A stretch of 64,000 nt of DNA from Deltaproteobacteria bacterium (GCA_029552245.1 JAKPDW010000025.1:124001-188000); one strand, 5' to 3'; shown: positions 50,939-60,757, numbered from the stretch's first letter. Notes: a model not told the origin generated them from the sequence alone. Numbers and translations are program-made.

Positions 50939-51895
50939 TCATGACCCGTACGACGTGTACGCCGTCCCCTTGAGGTCGCTCACGTACTCGTAGGCCGCAA
51001 AGGCCGCCGTCGCGCCGTCCCCGCATGCCGTCACCACCTGGCGTAACAGCTTGTTCGTGCAGTCTCCGCAGGCGAAGACCCCCTTCGCCGAGGTTTTCAT
51101 GGCTGCATCCACGATGATGTACCCGGACCTGTCCATGTCGAGCACCCCCCGAAACGCCTGGGTATTGGGGATCATGCCGGTAAAGATGAAGACACCGTCC
51201 GCCTCGATCACCCGCGTGAGCGACGCATCCCTGGTGTCCCTCGTTCTCACGGCCTTCACGACCTCGTCGCCCACGATCTCCTCGACCACCGAGTTCCACG
51301 CGAACGTTATCTTCGGGTTGGAGAAGGCCCGCTGCTGGAGCACGGAGGTTGCGCGCAGCCGGTCCCTGCGGTGGATGACCGTGACCGTCCTCGCGAAGTT
51401 CGTGAGGTAGAGGGCCTCCTGTATGGCCGTGTCGCCCCCGCCCACGACGACGAGCCTCGCGTCCTTGTAGAATGGGCCGTCGCAGGTGGCGCAGTAGGAT
51501 ACACCCCTGCCCGTGAACTCCGCCTCGCCCGGGACCCCGAGGTGGGCGTACTCGGTGCCCGTGCTTACGATCACGCTGATGCCCGTGAACTCCCGGTCGT
51601 CCGTCCTGATCGTCCACGCAGGGGCACCCCCGCCGTCCCTAGGGGAGATCGAGCTAACGTCTCCCTGGGCGATCTCCAGCCCGAACTTCGTGGCCTGCTC
51701 GGTGAACCGCTCGACGAGCTCGTGGCCGGATATGCCCCCGGGGAAGCCGGGGTAGTTCTCCACGATATCGGTGGTGGTTATGAGGCTCGGCTTGAAGGCG
51801 CTTGCCAAGAGCAGCGATTTCAAGCCCGATCGAGATGCATACATGCCCGCCGTGAGACCGGCCGGCCCCCCGCCGATGATGATGGTGTCGTACAC
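50939..51895 (-). CDS. trxB: Thioredoxin reductase
   Basis: 318 residues. FAD loop GGGPAGLTAGMYASRSG, redox pair CATC in GVSYCATCDGPF, NADPH loop VVGGGDTAIQEALYL, and FAD-binding GVFACGD near the C-terminus. Low-molecular-weight bacterial type. GTG 51895 has GGAAGGGG upstream. Confidence 0.96.
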   Translation of the reverse strand: MYDTIIIGGGPAGLTAGMYASRSGLKSLLLASAFKPSLITTTDIVENYPGFPGGISGHELVERFTEQATKFGLEIAQGDVSSISPRDGGGAPAWTIRTDDREFTGISVIVSTGTEYAHLGVPGEAEFTGRGVSYCATCDGPFYKDARLVVVGGGDTAIQEALYLTNFARTVTVIHRRDRLRATSVLQQRAFSNPKITFAWNSVVEEIVGDEVVKAVRTRDTRDASLTRVIEADGVFIFTGMIPNTQAFRGVLDMDRSGYIIVDAAMKTSAKGVFACGDCTNKLLRQVVTACGDGATAAFAAYEYVSDLKGTAYTSYGS

Positions 51896-52005
51896 GTTAG
51901 CCCCTTCCCCCCGGGTGGAACGGCTGTTCGGGCTGTCCACCCCGTGGATTTTCGTCTATGGTGTTCGTACTAGGTAATAGAAACGAAACGGGTGGAGGTC
52001 AAGCC

Positions 52006-52488
52006 ATGAAGAGGATGATGTTCGTCTGGGCGCTCGTCGTCTTGGCCCCGACGGCGGCCGATGCGGCGGGATATGTGTTTGCGACTTACGGGAACGGCGG
52101 GGACGTGGGCGAGCCGAGTTACGGCATCGAGCTCGGCGCTGTCTTTCTGTCCCCGTATCACCCCACGGGAGGCGCCTTCAGCGTGGGGGTGGGCGTCTCG
52201 ATCGCGGACACGGACGAGGACCCGCCCGCATCCCCCGAGAAGAAGTACAACGACGGGTCCGAGCAGGAGGTCTTCGCGAGCGTGGGCGCCGAGCTGTCGC
52301 CCGCCTTCTTCGGCGTGGCCGGGTTGGGGTATTCGACCCAGGACGTCGTGAAGCCCTACGACTCGTCCGACACCGAGAACCACGCGACGGGCATGCTCGG
52401 CGTGAGGTACGTCGTGCGTGGGTTCGACATCGGGCTCGGCTACCACACGAGGCGGGGTGTCATGGTGGGCGTGGGCGCGGCCTTCTGA
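52006..52488 (+). CDS. Small outer-membrane beta-barrel-like protein
   Basis: 160 residues, signal peptide (about 1-23). The mature part has alternating glycine-rich strands (YGIELGAVFLSPYHP, FSVGVGVSIADTDED, DIGLGYHTRRGVMVGVGAAF) and ends in Phe, the usual last residue of barrels assembled by BAM. Enough for about 8 strands. Not assigned to a family. GGTGGAGG before ATG. First of a four-gene run with three lipoproteins. Confidence 0.75.
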   Translation: MKRMMFVWALVVLAPTAADAAGYVFATYGNGGDVGEPSYGIELGAVFLSPYHPTGGAFSVGVGVSIADTDEDPPASPEKKYNDGSEQEVFASVGAELSPAFFGVAGLGYSTQDVVKPYDSSDTENHATGMLGVRYVVRGFDIGLGYHTRRGVMVGVGAAF

Positions 52489-52514
52489 TTCATGGTGGAG
52501 GGCCCAGGGGCCCT

Positions 52515-53918
52515 ATGGCCGGTTCGACCGTGAGAGTGCTCGGATTTCTCGCCCTTTCGTGTGCACTAGCCCTCGGCGGGTGCGCAAGCCTGGAGAACTA
52601 CACCCTGAGAGCGGCCCCTGCACGGCAGTACGTTGCGGCCGGTGATTTCCAGAGGGCGGCCGAGGTCTTCCCTGAGCGTTCGGCCAGGGGGCGAAACGAG
52701 GTGCTGATCCGCCTGGAGCGCGGCATGCTCCTGCACGAGCAGGGCAGGTTCAAGGAGAGCTTCGATGAGCTGGATCTCGCATGGAGGCGCATGAAGGAGT
52801 ACGAGGAGCGGGCCGTCGTGTCCGTGTCGAAGACGGCCGCATTCGCCGGCACGCTGGCCGTGAACGAACAGTTTTCTCCCTACACCGGGGAAGACCACGA
52901 GAAGGTGATGCTGCACGCGATAAACGCGGTGAACTTCCTCATGCTCGGCGACCTCGAGGCGGCGAGGGTCGAGGTCCTGAGGGCGTACGCGGTGCAACGC
53001 GAGCTCTCCGAGAGGCACCCGCCACAGGCGCCCGACACCCAGGGGGGCGAGGCCGGGGCCACGTGGGAGGATTCCCTCAGGCGGGCGGACGCCGAGGGCT
53101 ACCGGACGGTGAGCGCGAAGGCTGCACAGGTCATGAGCCCCTATCACAACGCGTACGCATCGATCGTGTCCGCCCTCGTCTACGAGCTCACCGGCGAGCC
53201 GGGCGAGGCGTACATAGAGCTGAAGAAGGCGTACGAGGCCTTCCCGGCGTCGGACTATCTCGCGAACGAGCTGCTCAGGCTGAGCGCCGTCCTCGGGTAC
53301 GTCGAAGACAGGCGGGCCTGGGAGCTCAGATTCGGCAGGAAGGCGCCTCCAGTGGAGACCGGCGCGAGCGTCGTGGTCTTCTTCTCGCACGGGCTCGGCC
53401 CGACGAAAGAGCCTGTGACCCTGCCGATCCCCCTGAAGAACGGCGTCGTGTTCGCTTCCCTGCCGGTCTACCGGTTCACGCCGTCGGCGGTGTCGCATGC
53501 CCGCGTCAGCGTCGGGGGGCGAAGCACGGTCACCTCGCCGATACTCGACATCGACGCCGTCGCCGCGCGCACCCTGATGGACACGTTCCCCGGGCTCTTC
53601 GCAAAGCAGGTCGCCAGGTCCTTTCTCAAGGCCCGGGCGGTAAGCGGTATGGCGCACGACCGGAACGGCCTCGGGGCCTTCTTCGGGACACTCCTGGCCG
53701 CCGCGACCGAACAGGCCGACCTGAGGACCTGGTCCACCCTGCCCAAGCAGATACAGGCCTCACGCATCTTCGTGCCGGCTGGTGAACGGCAGGTGCAGGT
53801 GGAGGCGTTCCCTACGGGATACCGGGCAGCGGTGGAGATACCGCCCGGCGCACGCTGTCTCGTGGTGGTCTGCAGGCACACGGATGCGGGCTTGAGCGTC
53901 CACTCGAAATCGTACTAA
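52515..53918 (+). CDS. COG3014-like lipoprotein
   Basis: 467 residues. Lipobox ALGGC at about residue 23. The N-terminal half has helical TPR-like repeats (about 35-260); the C-terminal half (about 280-460) is beta-rich with VVVFFSHGLGPTKEPV and LPKQIQASRIFVPAG. The layout fits the uncharacterised COG3014 family often found beside LpoB and YcfL genes. May help anchor a cell-wall synthesis complex; inferred from neighbours. Confidence 0.75.
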   Translation: MAGSTVRVLGFLALSCALALGGCASLENYTLRAAPARQYVAAGDFQRAAEVFPERSARGRNEVLIRLERGMLLHEQGRFKESFDELDLAWRRMKEYEERAVVSVSKTAAFAGTLAVNEQFSPYTGEDHEKVMLHAINAVNFLMLGDLEAARVEVLRAYAVQRELSERHPPQAPDTQGGEAGATWEDSLRRADAEGYRTVSAKAAQVMSPYHNAYASIVSALVYELTGEPGEAYIELKKAYEAFPASDYLANELLRLSAVLGYVEDRRAWELRFGRKAPPVETGASVVVFFSHGLGPTKEPVTLPIPLKNGVVFASLPVYRFTPSAVSHARVSVGGRSTVTSPILDIDAVAARTLMDTFPGLFAKQVARSFLKARAVSGMAHDRNGLGAFFGTLLAAATEQADLRTWSTLPKQIQASRIFVPAGERQVQVEAFPTGYRAAVEIPPGARCLVVVCRHTDAGLSVHSKSY

Positions 53919-53940
53919 AGGGAGAAGGGAGGGAGTGATC

Positions 53941-54378
53941 ATGACCAGGAACAAAACGGTCGCACTGCTCGTCATGGCCCTCGGGCTCGCGGCGTCGTGC
54001 GCGGGGACGGCCCCGAACGTCCTGCACGTCCAGCTCGGTCCCTCAGGGCCCGGCTCCACGACCACCGAGATCAACGACGGCGTCCTCGGGCGGATGCTGA
54101 GCTTCCAAGAGGTCACCGTGAAACCCGTGGGCGGGGACGGGACACGACAGGTCCAGGTGACGATCGCGAACACGACCTCGAGGGATGTCGCATTCGAGTA
54201 CCGCTTCGTCTGGTACGACGGCAAGGGCTTCGAGGTCTCGAGTCTCGCGGCGTGGCTTCCCGCGGTGCTGGGTGCGGGTGAGTCACGCGGCTTCGTGTCC
54301 ACGGCGCCCGGTGTCGACGCCGCGTCCTTCAGGCTCATGGTGCGCATGCCTCACGGGGTGACGCCCGCAGGCACCTGA
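53941..54378 (+). CDS. YcfL-like lipoprotein
   Basis: 145 residues with lipobox LAASC (Cys about residue 20). The mature part (about 40-140) is a single beta-rich domain: QVQVTIANTTSRDVAFEYRFVWYD and GESRGFVSTAPG match the DUF1425/YcfL type. In enterobacteria ycfL lies next to lpoB, as here. Confidence 0.78.
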   Translation: MTRNKTVALLVMALGLAASCAGTAPNVLHVQLGPSGPGSTTTEINDGVLGRMLSFQEVTVKPVGGDGTRQVQVTIANTTSRDVAFEYRFVWYDGKGFEVSSLAAWLPAVLGAGESRGFVSTAPGVDAASFRLMVRMPHGVTPAGT

Positions 54379-54413
54379 GGGGTGCCGGACCACCGCATGG
54401 AAGGAGACAGGCC

Positions 54414-55010
54414 ATGAAAAAGACGATGACGATAGCGGTCTCGGTGTGCATCTCTCTTCTCGGGTTCGGATGCGCGACCACCCCCGAGGTTGGCTACGGG
54501 AGCCCCGAGCAGGTCGAGACCCTGAGCCTGGACTTCGGGTCCACGGATCTGCAGCTCATAGCCGAGAAGATGGTCAATTCCCTGCTCGCGAGCCCCGTGG
54601 TGGCAGGCGGCAGAAGGCCCGTTTTCTACATCCAGACCGTGAGGAACAGGACCGACGAGCACATAGACACGAGGGCGGTCACGGACAAGATACGGGTCAC
54701 GTTGCTCAAGTCCGGCAAGGTGCGCTTCACGGCGGTCTCCGACGTGAAGGACGAGATCGTGAACCAGCTGGAGTTCCAGACGAGCTCTGGCATGGTGGAC
54801 CCCGCGACCGCCAAGGCGATGGGCAGGCTCGTGGGAGCGGACTACTTCCTCTACGGGGAACTGGCGTCGATCCGCAAGTCCGCCGGCCGCGTGAAGGACG
54901 TGTATTACAAGTTCACGCTCAACCTCGTGAACATATCGAACGGCCTCATCGAGTGGGCGGACGAGAAGGAGATCAGGAAGCAGGCCAAGAAGCCCTTGTT
55001 CGGCAACTGA
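54414..55010 (+). CDS. lpoB: LpoB-like penicillin-binding protein activator
   Basis: 198 residues; lipobox FGC (Cys about 20). The domain (about 38-190) has DLQLIAEKMVNSLLASPVV, RNRTDEHIDTRAVTDKI and GADYFLYGELASI, as in outer-membrane lipoprotein LpoB, which reaches through the peptidoglycan to stimulate PBP1B. Last gene of the barrel-COG3014-YcfL-LpoB run. Confidence 0.85.
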   Translation: MKKTMTIAVSVCISLLGFGCATTPEVGYGSPEQVETLSLDFGSTDLQLIAEKMVNSLLASPVVAGGRRPVFYIQTVRNRTDEHIDTRAVTDKIRVTLLKSGKVRFTAVSDVKDEIVNQLEFQTSSGMVDPATAKAMGRLVGADYFLYGELASIRKSAGRVKDVYYKFTLNLVNISNGLIEWADEKEIRKQAKKPLFGN

Positions 55011-55254
55011 TCCCGATGCACGCGAGGCGGGGTGCGGCTTTTGCTCTTGCCGGGCCCAACAGCGGCCATGGCGTCTTCGCGAGGCCGCAGCAGGGGCCTG
55101 GTGAGGTCCCGGCAACCACCGGTGCGCCGCGGGATGCCTCCCGCCGGAGGCGGCCCGGCCGCACACCGGCTTCAGGTTGGGCTTGACTGGCCGGCGACGA
55201 ACCGGATACAAACGTGTGCGATCCCGGCACGGGGTCGACGGGGGAGGGCCTGGT

Positions 55255-55812
55255 ATGAACCTTGACGATCTCAAGCACAAGTGGGAGAAGGTGAACGCGA
55301 GGACCGCGGTCCTCTACGGTGCCATCGTCCTGCTCGTGGTCTTTTCCAACCCAAGGTGGTGGTCCTGCCTCTTGGGCATCTTCCCCGTGATCGCGGGCGA
55401 GGCCCTCAGGGTGTGGGCGACGGGCCACCTGCGCAAGAACGAGGAACTCACCACCTCGGGGCCCTACGCGCACCTCCAGTCCCCCCTCTACCTCGGGAGC
55501 TACCTGATCGGCACCGGGTTGTGCATCATGGCCTTGAACCCGGTGATCTGGGTGCTGGGCAGCCTCGTCTTCTTCCTGTCCTACATCCCCCGCAAGCAGG
55601 AGACGGAGTGGGGGCGCCTCGAGCGCAAGTTCGGAGAGGAGTTCTTGAAGTACAAGCGGGAGGTCAACTACTTCTTCCCCAGGATCGATCCCTACCCGGA
55701 GGGGAGCAAGCACCTGTGGTCGTTCGCCCAGGTGATCGAGAACACCGAGCACCAGACCGCGCTGGCCGTGGGCGTCATCGCCCTGTTCATCATCGCGAAG
55801 CTCGCGTGGTAG
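55255..55812 (+). CDS. Isoprenylcysteine methyltransferase-like (ICMT) membrane protein
   Basis: 185 residues with about four membrane helices. The family core LRKNEELTTSGPYAHLQSPLYLGSY holds the SAM/phospholipid-site pattern (G-P-Y-x-H-x-x-x-P-x-Y), followed by E-x-x-x-L-x-x-x-F-G-x-E in ETEWGRLERKFGEEF. Probably methylates a lipid or small substrate; bacterial members are poorly characterised. ATG 55255 has GGGGAGGG upstream. Confidence 0.85.
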   Translation: MNLDDLKHKWEKVNARTAVLYGAIVLLVVFSNPRWWSCLLGIFPVIAGEALRVWATGHLRKNEELTTSGPYAHLQSPLYLGSYLIGTGLCIMALNPVIWVLGSLVFFLSYIPRKQETEWGRLERKFGEEFLKYKREVNYFFPRIDPYPEGSKHLWSFAQVIENTEHQTALAVGVIALFIIAKLAW

Positions 55813-55958
55813 CCTTTCTTTGAATCAAACCGCAGGTGGTGCCTACCGGCCCATGCTCGGGAGGGTGTCTCCATGCATGGGGCAGCGTCAATCGGGGCCG
55901 CCCACCGTGCATGGACCCCCAGGGCATACCCACCGGGTCCCGGCCCCGGCGAGAAGGA

Positions 55959-55986
55959 AACCCCCGGGAGTTGCGGCCCGGGGGTT
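55959..55986. terminator. Bidirectional terminator
   Basis: AACCCCCGGG-agttgcgg-CCCGGGGGTT, a perfect 10-base stem between two convergent genes. The plus side is followed by CGTTCTTT and the minus side by TCCTTCTC, so both tails are T-rich. Confidence 0.8.
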
Positions 55987-56017
55987 CGTTCTTTCCCGCT
56001 GCGTCTGCAGGGGAAGC

Positions 56018-56938
56018 TCAGTCGATGTAGTCGAGCCAGTCGAGATGGGCGGGGTTCTTGCCCCGTATGGTATCGAAGTACGCCTTCTGGAGCGCCTTGG
56101 TCACAGGGCCGGGTCTGCCCGTTCCTACGGTGCGGTCGTCTATCTCCCTGGCGGGAGTGATCTCGGCCGCCGTCCCGGTGAAAAAGACCTCGTCGGCGAT
56201 GTAGAGCTCGTCCCTGGTGATCATCTGTTCCCTGACCTCGTAGCCCAGTTCCTTGGCGAGGGTGATGACCGAGGCGCGGGTTATGCCCGGCAGGATGCTT
56301 GTGACGGGCGGGGTGTACAGGACGTTGTCCTTCACCGAGAACACGTTTTCCCCGCTGCCCTCCGCCACGTAACCCTGGGTGTCGAGCATGAGGGCCTCCT
56401 CGTAGCCGAGCCTCGTGACCTCGATCTTTGCGAGGATGGAATTCACGTAGTTACCCGTCACCTTCGCCTTGGTGAGCATGATGTTCGGGTGGTGCCTGGA
56501 GAACGAGGAGGTCTTCACGCGCACGCCGTTTTCGAGCCCGTCGTCGCCGAGGTAGGCTCCCCATTCCCAGCAGATGACGGCGACCCGGACGGGGTTGTTC
56601 TGGGGGTGCACGCCCATGACACCGTCACCGATGAACGCGATGGGGCGTATGTACGCCTCGGTGAGGCCGTTGGCCTTGATGGTCTGCTTCGCCGCGTCCA
56701 TGATGTCGCCCTCGGTGAACGGGATCGTCATGAGGTACGCCTTGGCCGAGTCGAAGAGCCTCCTGGTGTGTTCCCTGTGCCTGAAGATCGCCGAGCGCCC
56801 GTCGTGGCACCTGTAGCACCGGATCCCCTCGAAGGCGGCGAGACCGTAGTGGAGGGTGTGGGTCAGCACGTGGACCGTGGCGTCGTCCCAGTCCACCAAA
56901 GAGCCGTCGAACCAGATCTTCTTGAGTTTCATCACCAT
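56018..56938 (-). CDS. ilvE: Branched-chain amino acid aminotransferase
   Basis: 306 residues, fold-type IV PLP enzyme. [17 protein letters not shown] at the N-terminus, PLP-Lys region [55 protein letters not shown] and [11 protein letters not shown]. Final step in Leu, Ile and Val synthesis. The intergenic stretch with the next (divergent) gene is short. Confidence 0.95.
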   Translation of the reverse strand: MVMKLKKIWFDGSLVDWDDATVHVLTHTLHYGLAAFEGIRCYRCHDGRSAIFRHREHTRRLFDSAKAYLMTIPFTEGDIMDAAKQTIKANGLTEAYIRPIAFIGDGVMGVHPQNNPVRVAVICWEWGAYLGDDGLENGVRVKTSSFSRHHPNIMLTKAKVTGNYVNSILAKIEVTRLGYEEALMLDTQGYVAEGSGENVFSVKDNVLYTPPVTSILPGITRASVITLAKELGYEVREQMITRDELYIADEVFFTGTAAEITPAREIDDRTVGTGRPGPVTKALQKAYFDTIRGKNPAHLDWLDYID

Positions 56939-57079
56939 AGCAAGGGCACCTCAAATTAGGGTATATTCCATGCATTATCGACGAAACCTCGAGCACGGTC
57001 AACACGAAGTTTGCCGGGTGAACGCCGCCCGACGGGTGCGGGGATGATCGTCCATGATCTTTCTTTGGGAGGTCGGGTT

Positions 57080-60000
57080 ATGGGTGATGTCTCATTTCTC
57101 GGGTATGCGGCCGCGCCTTCTTCGAAAGACCTTGACTCGTCCGGGCAAGCCCGCTCTCCCGGCAAGACGGGGGGCGCGAGGCGAAAGCGTTTCGTGACGG
57201 TGCTCTGCACGGACCTGAGCGGGTATACCAGGCTGAGCTCTCTCCTCGACGGCGAAGACCTTGCGGCGTGCATGGCGCGCGTCATGGACACGGTCGCCGG
57301 TGCGGTCAGGATGTTCGGGGGCGAGGTGGAGAAGTACGTGGGCGATGCGGTGATCGCCCTCTTCGGCATGGAGCGCACGGGTGAGCACGACCCCCTGAGG
57401 GCCGTCGAGGCGGCCAGGCGCATACATCACGAGGTGGAGCGCCTCCCGGTCGACGAGCTTCCGGGGCTTCCCGGTGGGCTCTGTATGCACACGGGGATAT
57501 GCTCCGGCGAGGTGATCGTGGATGAGGCCGCACGGACGTCGGGAAGGCACGGGGCCTTGGGCTTGCCCATCACGGCGGCATGCCGTCTCTGCGACATCGC
57601 CCGGGCGGGAGAGATCCTTGTCGGGGGTGCGGTGACCCAGGCCGTCTCGAGGTTCTTCCGCCTGGAGTGGTTGGGCTTGAGGAGTCTCGAGGGCATCTCT
57701 TCCCCGATGAACGTGTTCCGCGTGATCGAGTATCGCCCCGAGCGGGTGTCCCTCCACCGCGAGACAGGCCTGGTTTCGAACATGGTGGGGAGAAAGAGGG
57801 AGCTCGAGGCGCTGATCGAGTGGGCCGCAGATGCGCCGAGGGGCAGGGGGGGTGTCGTCTGTGTCTCCGGGGAAGCGGGCATCGGGAAGAGCAGGCTGGT
57901 CAGGGAGCTCGAAAAGAGGATGGGGGGCACGCTCCTGTTCGTCTCGTCCTCGTGCCACGAGCACACCCGGTCCATCCCCTACCACCCGCTCAGGGACCTC
58001 GTCTTTCGCACCATGACGGCCGTTCGCGAAAAGGGGCTCCTTGCGGGCGCCGGTTGTGCCCGGAGGTACGACCTCATAGACCGCCTCTACCGTGACGCCA
58101 TGAACACCCTCGGTTTCGCCGTGGAGGCAAGGGAGGCCAACTACGGCGCCGCCAGGGAACGCGCCTGCGATGTCCTCTTGAGGTTTCTCGACGAGTTCTC
58201 CGGTGCCGCGCCCGCCGTCTTCTGCATCGAGGACATCCACTGGGCCGACCAGAGCACCCTCGATTTCCTGGCGTTCGCCGTCGACGCGTTTTCGAGAGGG
58301 TGCGCCTGCCTGCTCGTGCTCACGCTCAGGGGCGGATTCGAGTGCCATGCGGCGGCCCGGTCCGTGGAGCTCAAGGAACTCGGCGTCAAGGAGGTCGAAG
58401 CCATGCTCACGTCCATGACCGGGGGCATGGAGGTCGGGGACGACGTGGTGAGGTGGCTCCTGAACGCATCCGGCGGCAACCCGTTCTTCGTCGAGGAGAT
58501 CGTGAACTATCTCATGGAGAGGGGTGTGGATCTCGCCGGGTGCGAGAGCTCTCCCGTCTTGACGGACGCACCCGCCACGATCATGGGCCTCATCGCCTCA
58601 CGCATGGATGGTCTCGACCCCGGGCCCCGCAGGGTCCTCGGGGAAGCCGCGCTCCTGGGCAGGATGTTCTCCAGGGACGTCCTCCGTGCGGTCACCGGGG
58701 AACCTCTCGTCCTGGACGCCTGCCTCGAGGCGCTCAAGGATCACGGTTTCCACTCGAGCGAGGACGGCGAGACCTTTTCGTTCAGGCACGACATCATCAG
58801 GGACGCCGCGTCGAGGACGATGATGAAGCACGAGAGGACCTCGGTGCACAAGAGGATCGTTCATGTCCTCGAGACATCGCCTCCCGGGGGGCTCGACAAC
58901 CTCGACGACATGCTCGCCCGCCACAGCCTGGAGGCGTCGCTCTTCGACAGGGCCGCCGGGTATCACCTCAAAGCGGCGCGGACGTGCCTCGAGAAGGGGG
59001 CGTGGTTCGAGGCCGCGACCTTGTACGGGGCTGCGGAACGAATCCTCGAGGAGCACCCGGAGGTGCCCGGCTCCGGTGAACTCCTGGAGGCTTCGAGGGA
59101 AGGCCTGTGGATGTGCTGCAGGGTGTTCGACCCGGCCAGGGCGACGAGGGCCCTCGAGGCGCTCAAGAGGCGTTACCGATCCCTGGGGCGTACCAGGGAC
59201 GAGGCGTTCACGCTGGCGAGGCTGGTCAACCTGTACTCGCAGGTGTGCGCCTTCGACAAGGCCGAGGAAGTCTACCGCGAGGCGCTCACCCTGTGCGGCG
59301 CCGACAATTGGCTGGCCAGTGCGGTCAAGACCGTCTACGCCTACACCTGCACCTATCTCGGGAGACCGCTCGATGCGCTGCGCCTGCTCGCGGAGGCGCG
59401 GGGAGTCCTGAAGGAGGCGGGCGGCTTCCTCTACGCGGTCAACGCCCTCACCACGTTGGCGGCGAGCGTGTGGAAGGGGGACACCGTCGAGGCCTCGTCA
59501 TGGTACGAGGAGACGAAGAAGAGCTGCGGCGATCACCTCGATATCGATATCATGGCTGATCTATGGCTCTACCACGTGCTGTGCCTAGGAGGGCGCTTCA
59601 ATGAGGCCATGGCCGTCCACGAGGAGGCGAGGCGTCGAGAGCTCAAGCTCGGCAGGCTCGCCGGCGGGCTCTCGTACCTGAGGATACAGGGTTCCATCTA
59701 CTTCAGGAGCCGCTACCTGGGAGATCTCGCCGGCGCGCGGGAAGACCTCGCACGGTTCCAGCCCATGGCTCGATCCATCCAGAATGGCCGCGCCCTCGAC
59801 ATGCTTTACCGGGCGTGGATCGCCCTCGAGGAAGGGGACGCCGGAACCGCGCGCCGTCTCGCCGCATCGGCCCTGCCCGATCTCTCCCGGGGTGTGGCCA
59901 ACAGGGTCCCCTACGCTCTCAACACATTGGCGGAGGCCATGATCGTGGAGGGCGATGCGCGGGGAGCGGGCGACGTCCTCGATGAGTGCATCGAGCGTAC

Positions 60001-60295
60001 CGGCCGTTACGGCAACATGGAGCAGCACCTGTGGGCGATGAGGCTCAAAGGGTGCGTGCTCGTTCGTACGGGTGACCTTGAAGGGGGAGCGTCCGTTCTC
60101 CGCCGTGCCGCGGCGCTCGCCAGGGACGCCCGCCTCACCCCGCAGCTGGCGTGGGTGCTCGCGGCCATGGCCGAACTCGAGCGCGCCAAGGGCCGTGCAC
60201 ACCGAGCCAGGCGCCTGTGCGAGGCCTCAGGGCGTCTCTGGGCAAGGCTCGGAAACGGCTATCAGGCGTCGAAGGCGCTCAGCTCCGTCACCTGA
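57080..60295 (+). CDS. Class III cyclase-like / AAA ATPase / TPR signalling protein
   Basis: 1071 residues. Class III nucleotide cyclase homology domain (about 38-220): metal ligands D45 (CTDLSGYTRL) and D89 (EKYVGDAVIALFG), Lys K85. In the G-D-x-V-N-x-A-A-R-L motif the purine-contact Asp and Asn are L162 and T165, with only R169 kept. An ATPase (about 235-560) follows, with VGRKRELEAL, Walker A GEAGIGKSR (264-272) and Walker B-like FCIEDIHWAD. A long TPR-type tail runs to the C-terminus. The layout is that of adenylate cyclase/LuxR-like STAND proteins. Start ATG 57080 has GGGAGG upstream. Confidence 0.88.
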   Translation: MGDVSFLGYAAAPSSKDLDSSGQARSPGKTGGARRKRFVTVLCTDLSGYTRLSSLLDGEDLAACMARVMDTVAGAVRMFGGEVEKYVGDAVIALFGMERTGEHDPLRAVEAARRIHHEVERLPVDELPGLPGGLCMHTGICSGEVIVDEAARTSGRHGALGLPITAACRLCDIARAGEILVGGAVTQAVSRFFRLEWLGLRSLEGISSPMNVFRVIEYRPERVSLHRETGLVSNMVGRKRELEALIEWAADAPRGRGGVVCVSGEAGIGKSRLVRELEKRMGGTLLFVSSSCHEHTRSIPYHPLRDLVFRTMTAVREKGLLAGAGCARRYDLIDRLYRDAMNTLGFAVEAREANYGAARERACDVLLRFLDEFSGAAPAVFCIEDIHWADQSTLDFLAFAVDAFSRGCACLLVLTLRGGFECHAAARSVELKELGVKEVEAMLTSMTGGMEVGDDVVRWLLNASGGNPFFVEEIVNYLMERGVDLAGCESSPVLTDAPATIMGLIASRMDGLDPGPRRVLGEAALLGRMFSRDVLRAVTGEPLVLDACLEALKDHGFHSSEDGETFSFRHDIIRDAASRTMMKHERTSVHKRIVHVLETSPPGGLDNLDDMLARHSLEASLFDRAAGYHLKAARTCLEKGAWFEAATLYGAAERILEEHPEVPGSGELLEASREGLWMCCRVFDPARATRALEALKRRYRSLGRTRDEAFTLARLVNLYSQVCAFDKAEEVYREALTLCGADNWLASAVKTVYAYTCTYLGRPLDALRLLAEARGVLKEAGGFLYAVNALTTLAASVWKGDTVEASSWYEETKKSCGDHLDIDIMADLWLYHVLCLGGRFNEAMAVHEEARRRELKLGRLAGGLSYLRIQGSIYFRSRYLGDLAGAREDLARFQPMARSIQNGRALDMLYRAWIALEEGDAGTARRLAASALPDLSRGVANRVPYALNTLAEAMIVEGDARGAGDVLDECIERTGRYGNMEQHLWAMRLKGCVLVRTGDLEGGASVLRRAAALARDARLTPQLAWVLAAMAELERAKGRAHRARRLCEASGRLWARLGNGYQASKALSSVT

Positions 60296-60671
60296 GGGGG
60301 AGAGCGCCGCGGCCTGGCCCGTTCCCTGCCGGGCGATATTACACAAACGTAATCCTTAAGACCGCCTGGACCCGCGACCATGCAAGACAGAACCCGCGTC
60401 TCGAGGGTCTGTATGCAGGGCGTTGGGCATGCGGGCGCCCCTCATGTGCATGCCCCTCATGTTTTCTCGTTTCCGATCGATAGGTGATTCAGAGAAGGCC
60501 TTCAAGGCCGTGCGCTCTTTGACAACCGAGGGGTTTGAGCCGTGTGCGCTCTTTGGCACCAGAGACCGCACACGGGTAAAAGAGTAACACTCGTAAACGT
60601 TCGTTTTCCCGACAGACAACGCAAGGGGTCTCGAGACGGTGCGCCGCCTGTGGTGCGCCTTGGAGAGGTCC
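60296..60671. other. Leader region before the riboswitch array
   Basis: About 375 bases with no credible gene. Holds a direct repeat (60510/60544), the left arm of a 15-base inverted repeat (60574-60588), and a possible promoter TTGGCA (60553-60558) -18- TAAAAG (60577-60582). Confidence 0.45.
60510..60560. repeat. Imperfect direct repeat around a -35-like element
   Basis: GTGCGCTCTTTGACAACC (60510-60527) and GTGCGCTCTTTGGCACC (60544-60560), 34 bases apart. Both contain a -35-like TTG[AG]CA. Could be tandem promoter halves or binding sites for an activator. Confidence 0.45.
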
Positions 60672-60753
60672 CTGCCATGCCAAACCACGGGTAACCGTGG
60701 GACGGAAAGCCACGGGTCCGTGCCGGGTGCGGCGCGGACAGCCGGGTTGCCTC
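60672..60753 (+). ncRNA. c-di-GMP-I riboswitch (GEMM-I), copy 1
   Basis: GEMM-I core in order: GCCAAACC, short stem with GTAA (GNRA) tetraloop, GGAAAGCCACGGGTCC, a variable stem, then GGACAGCCGGGTTGCC. The base aligning with ligand-contact G20 is G, so c-di-GMP rather than cGAMP is predicted; the C92 equivalent is kept in AGCC. First of three tandem copies. Confidence 0.88.
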
Positions 60754-60757
60754 CTTC

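Noticed and set aside
60553-60572. Sigma-54 promoter TGGCAC ... GC
   Set aside because: The spacing between GG and GC is 11 bases instead of the required 10.
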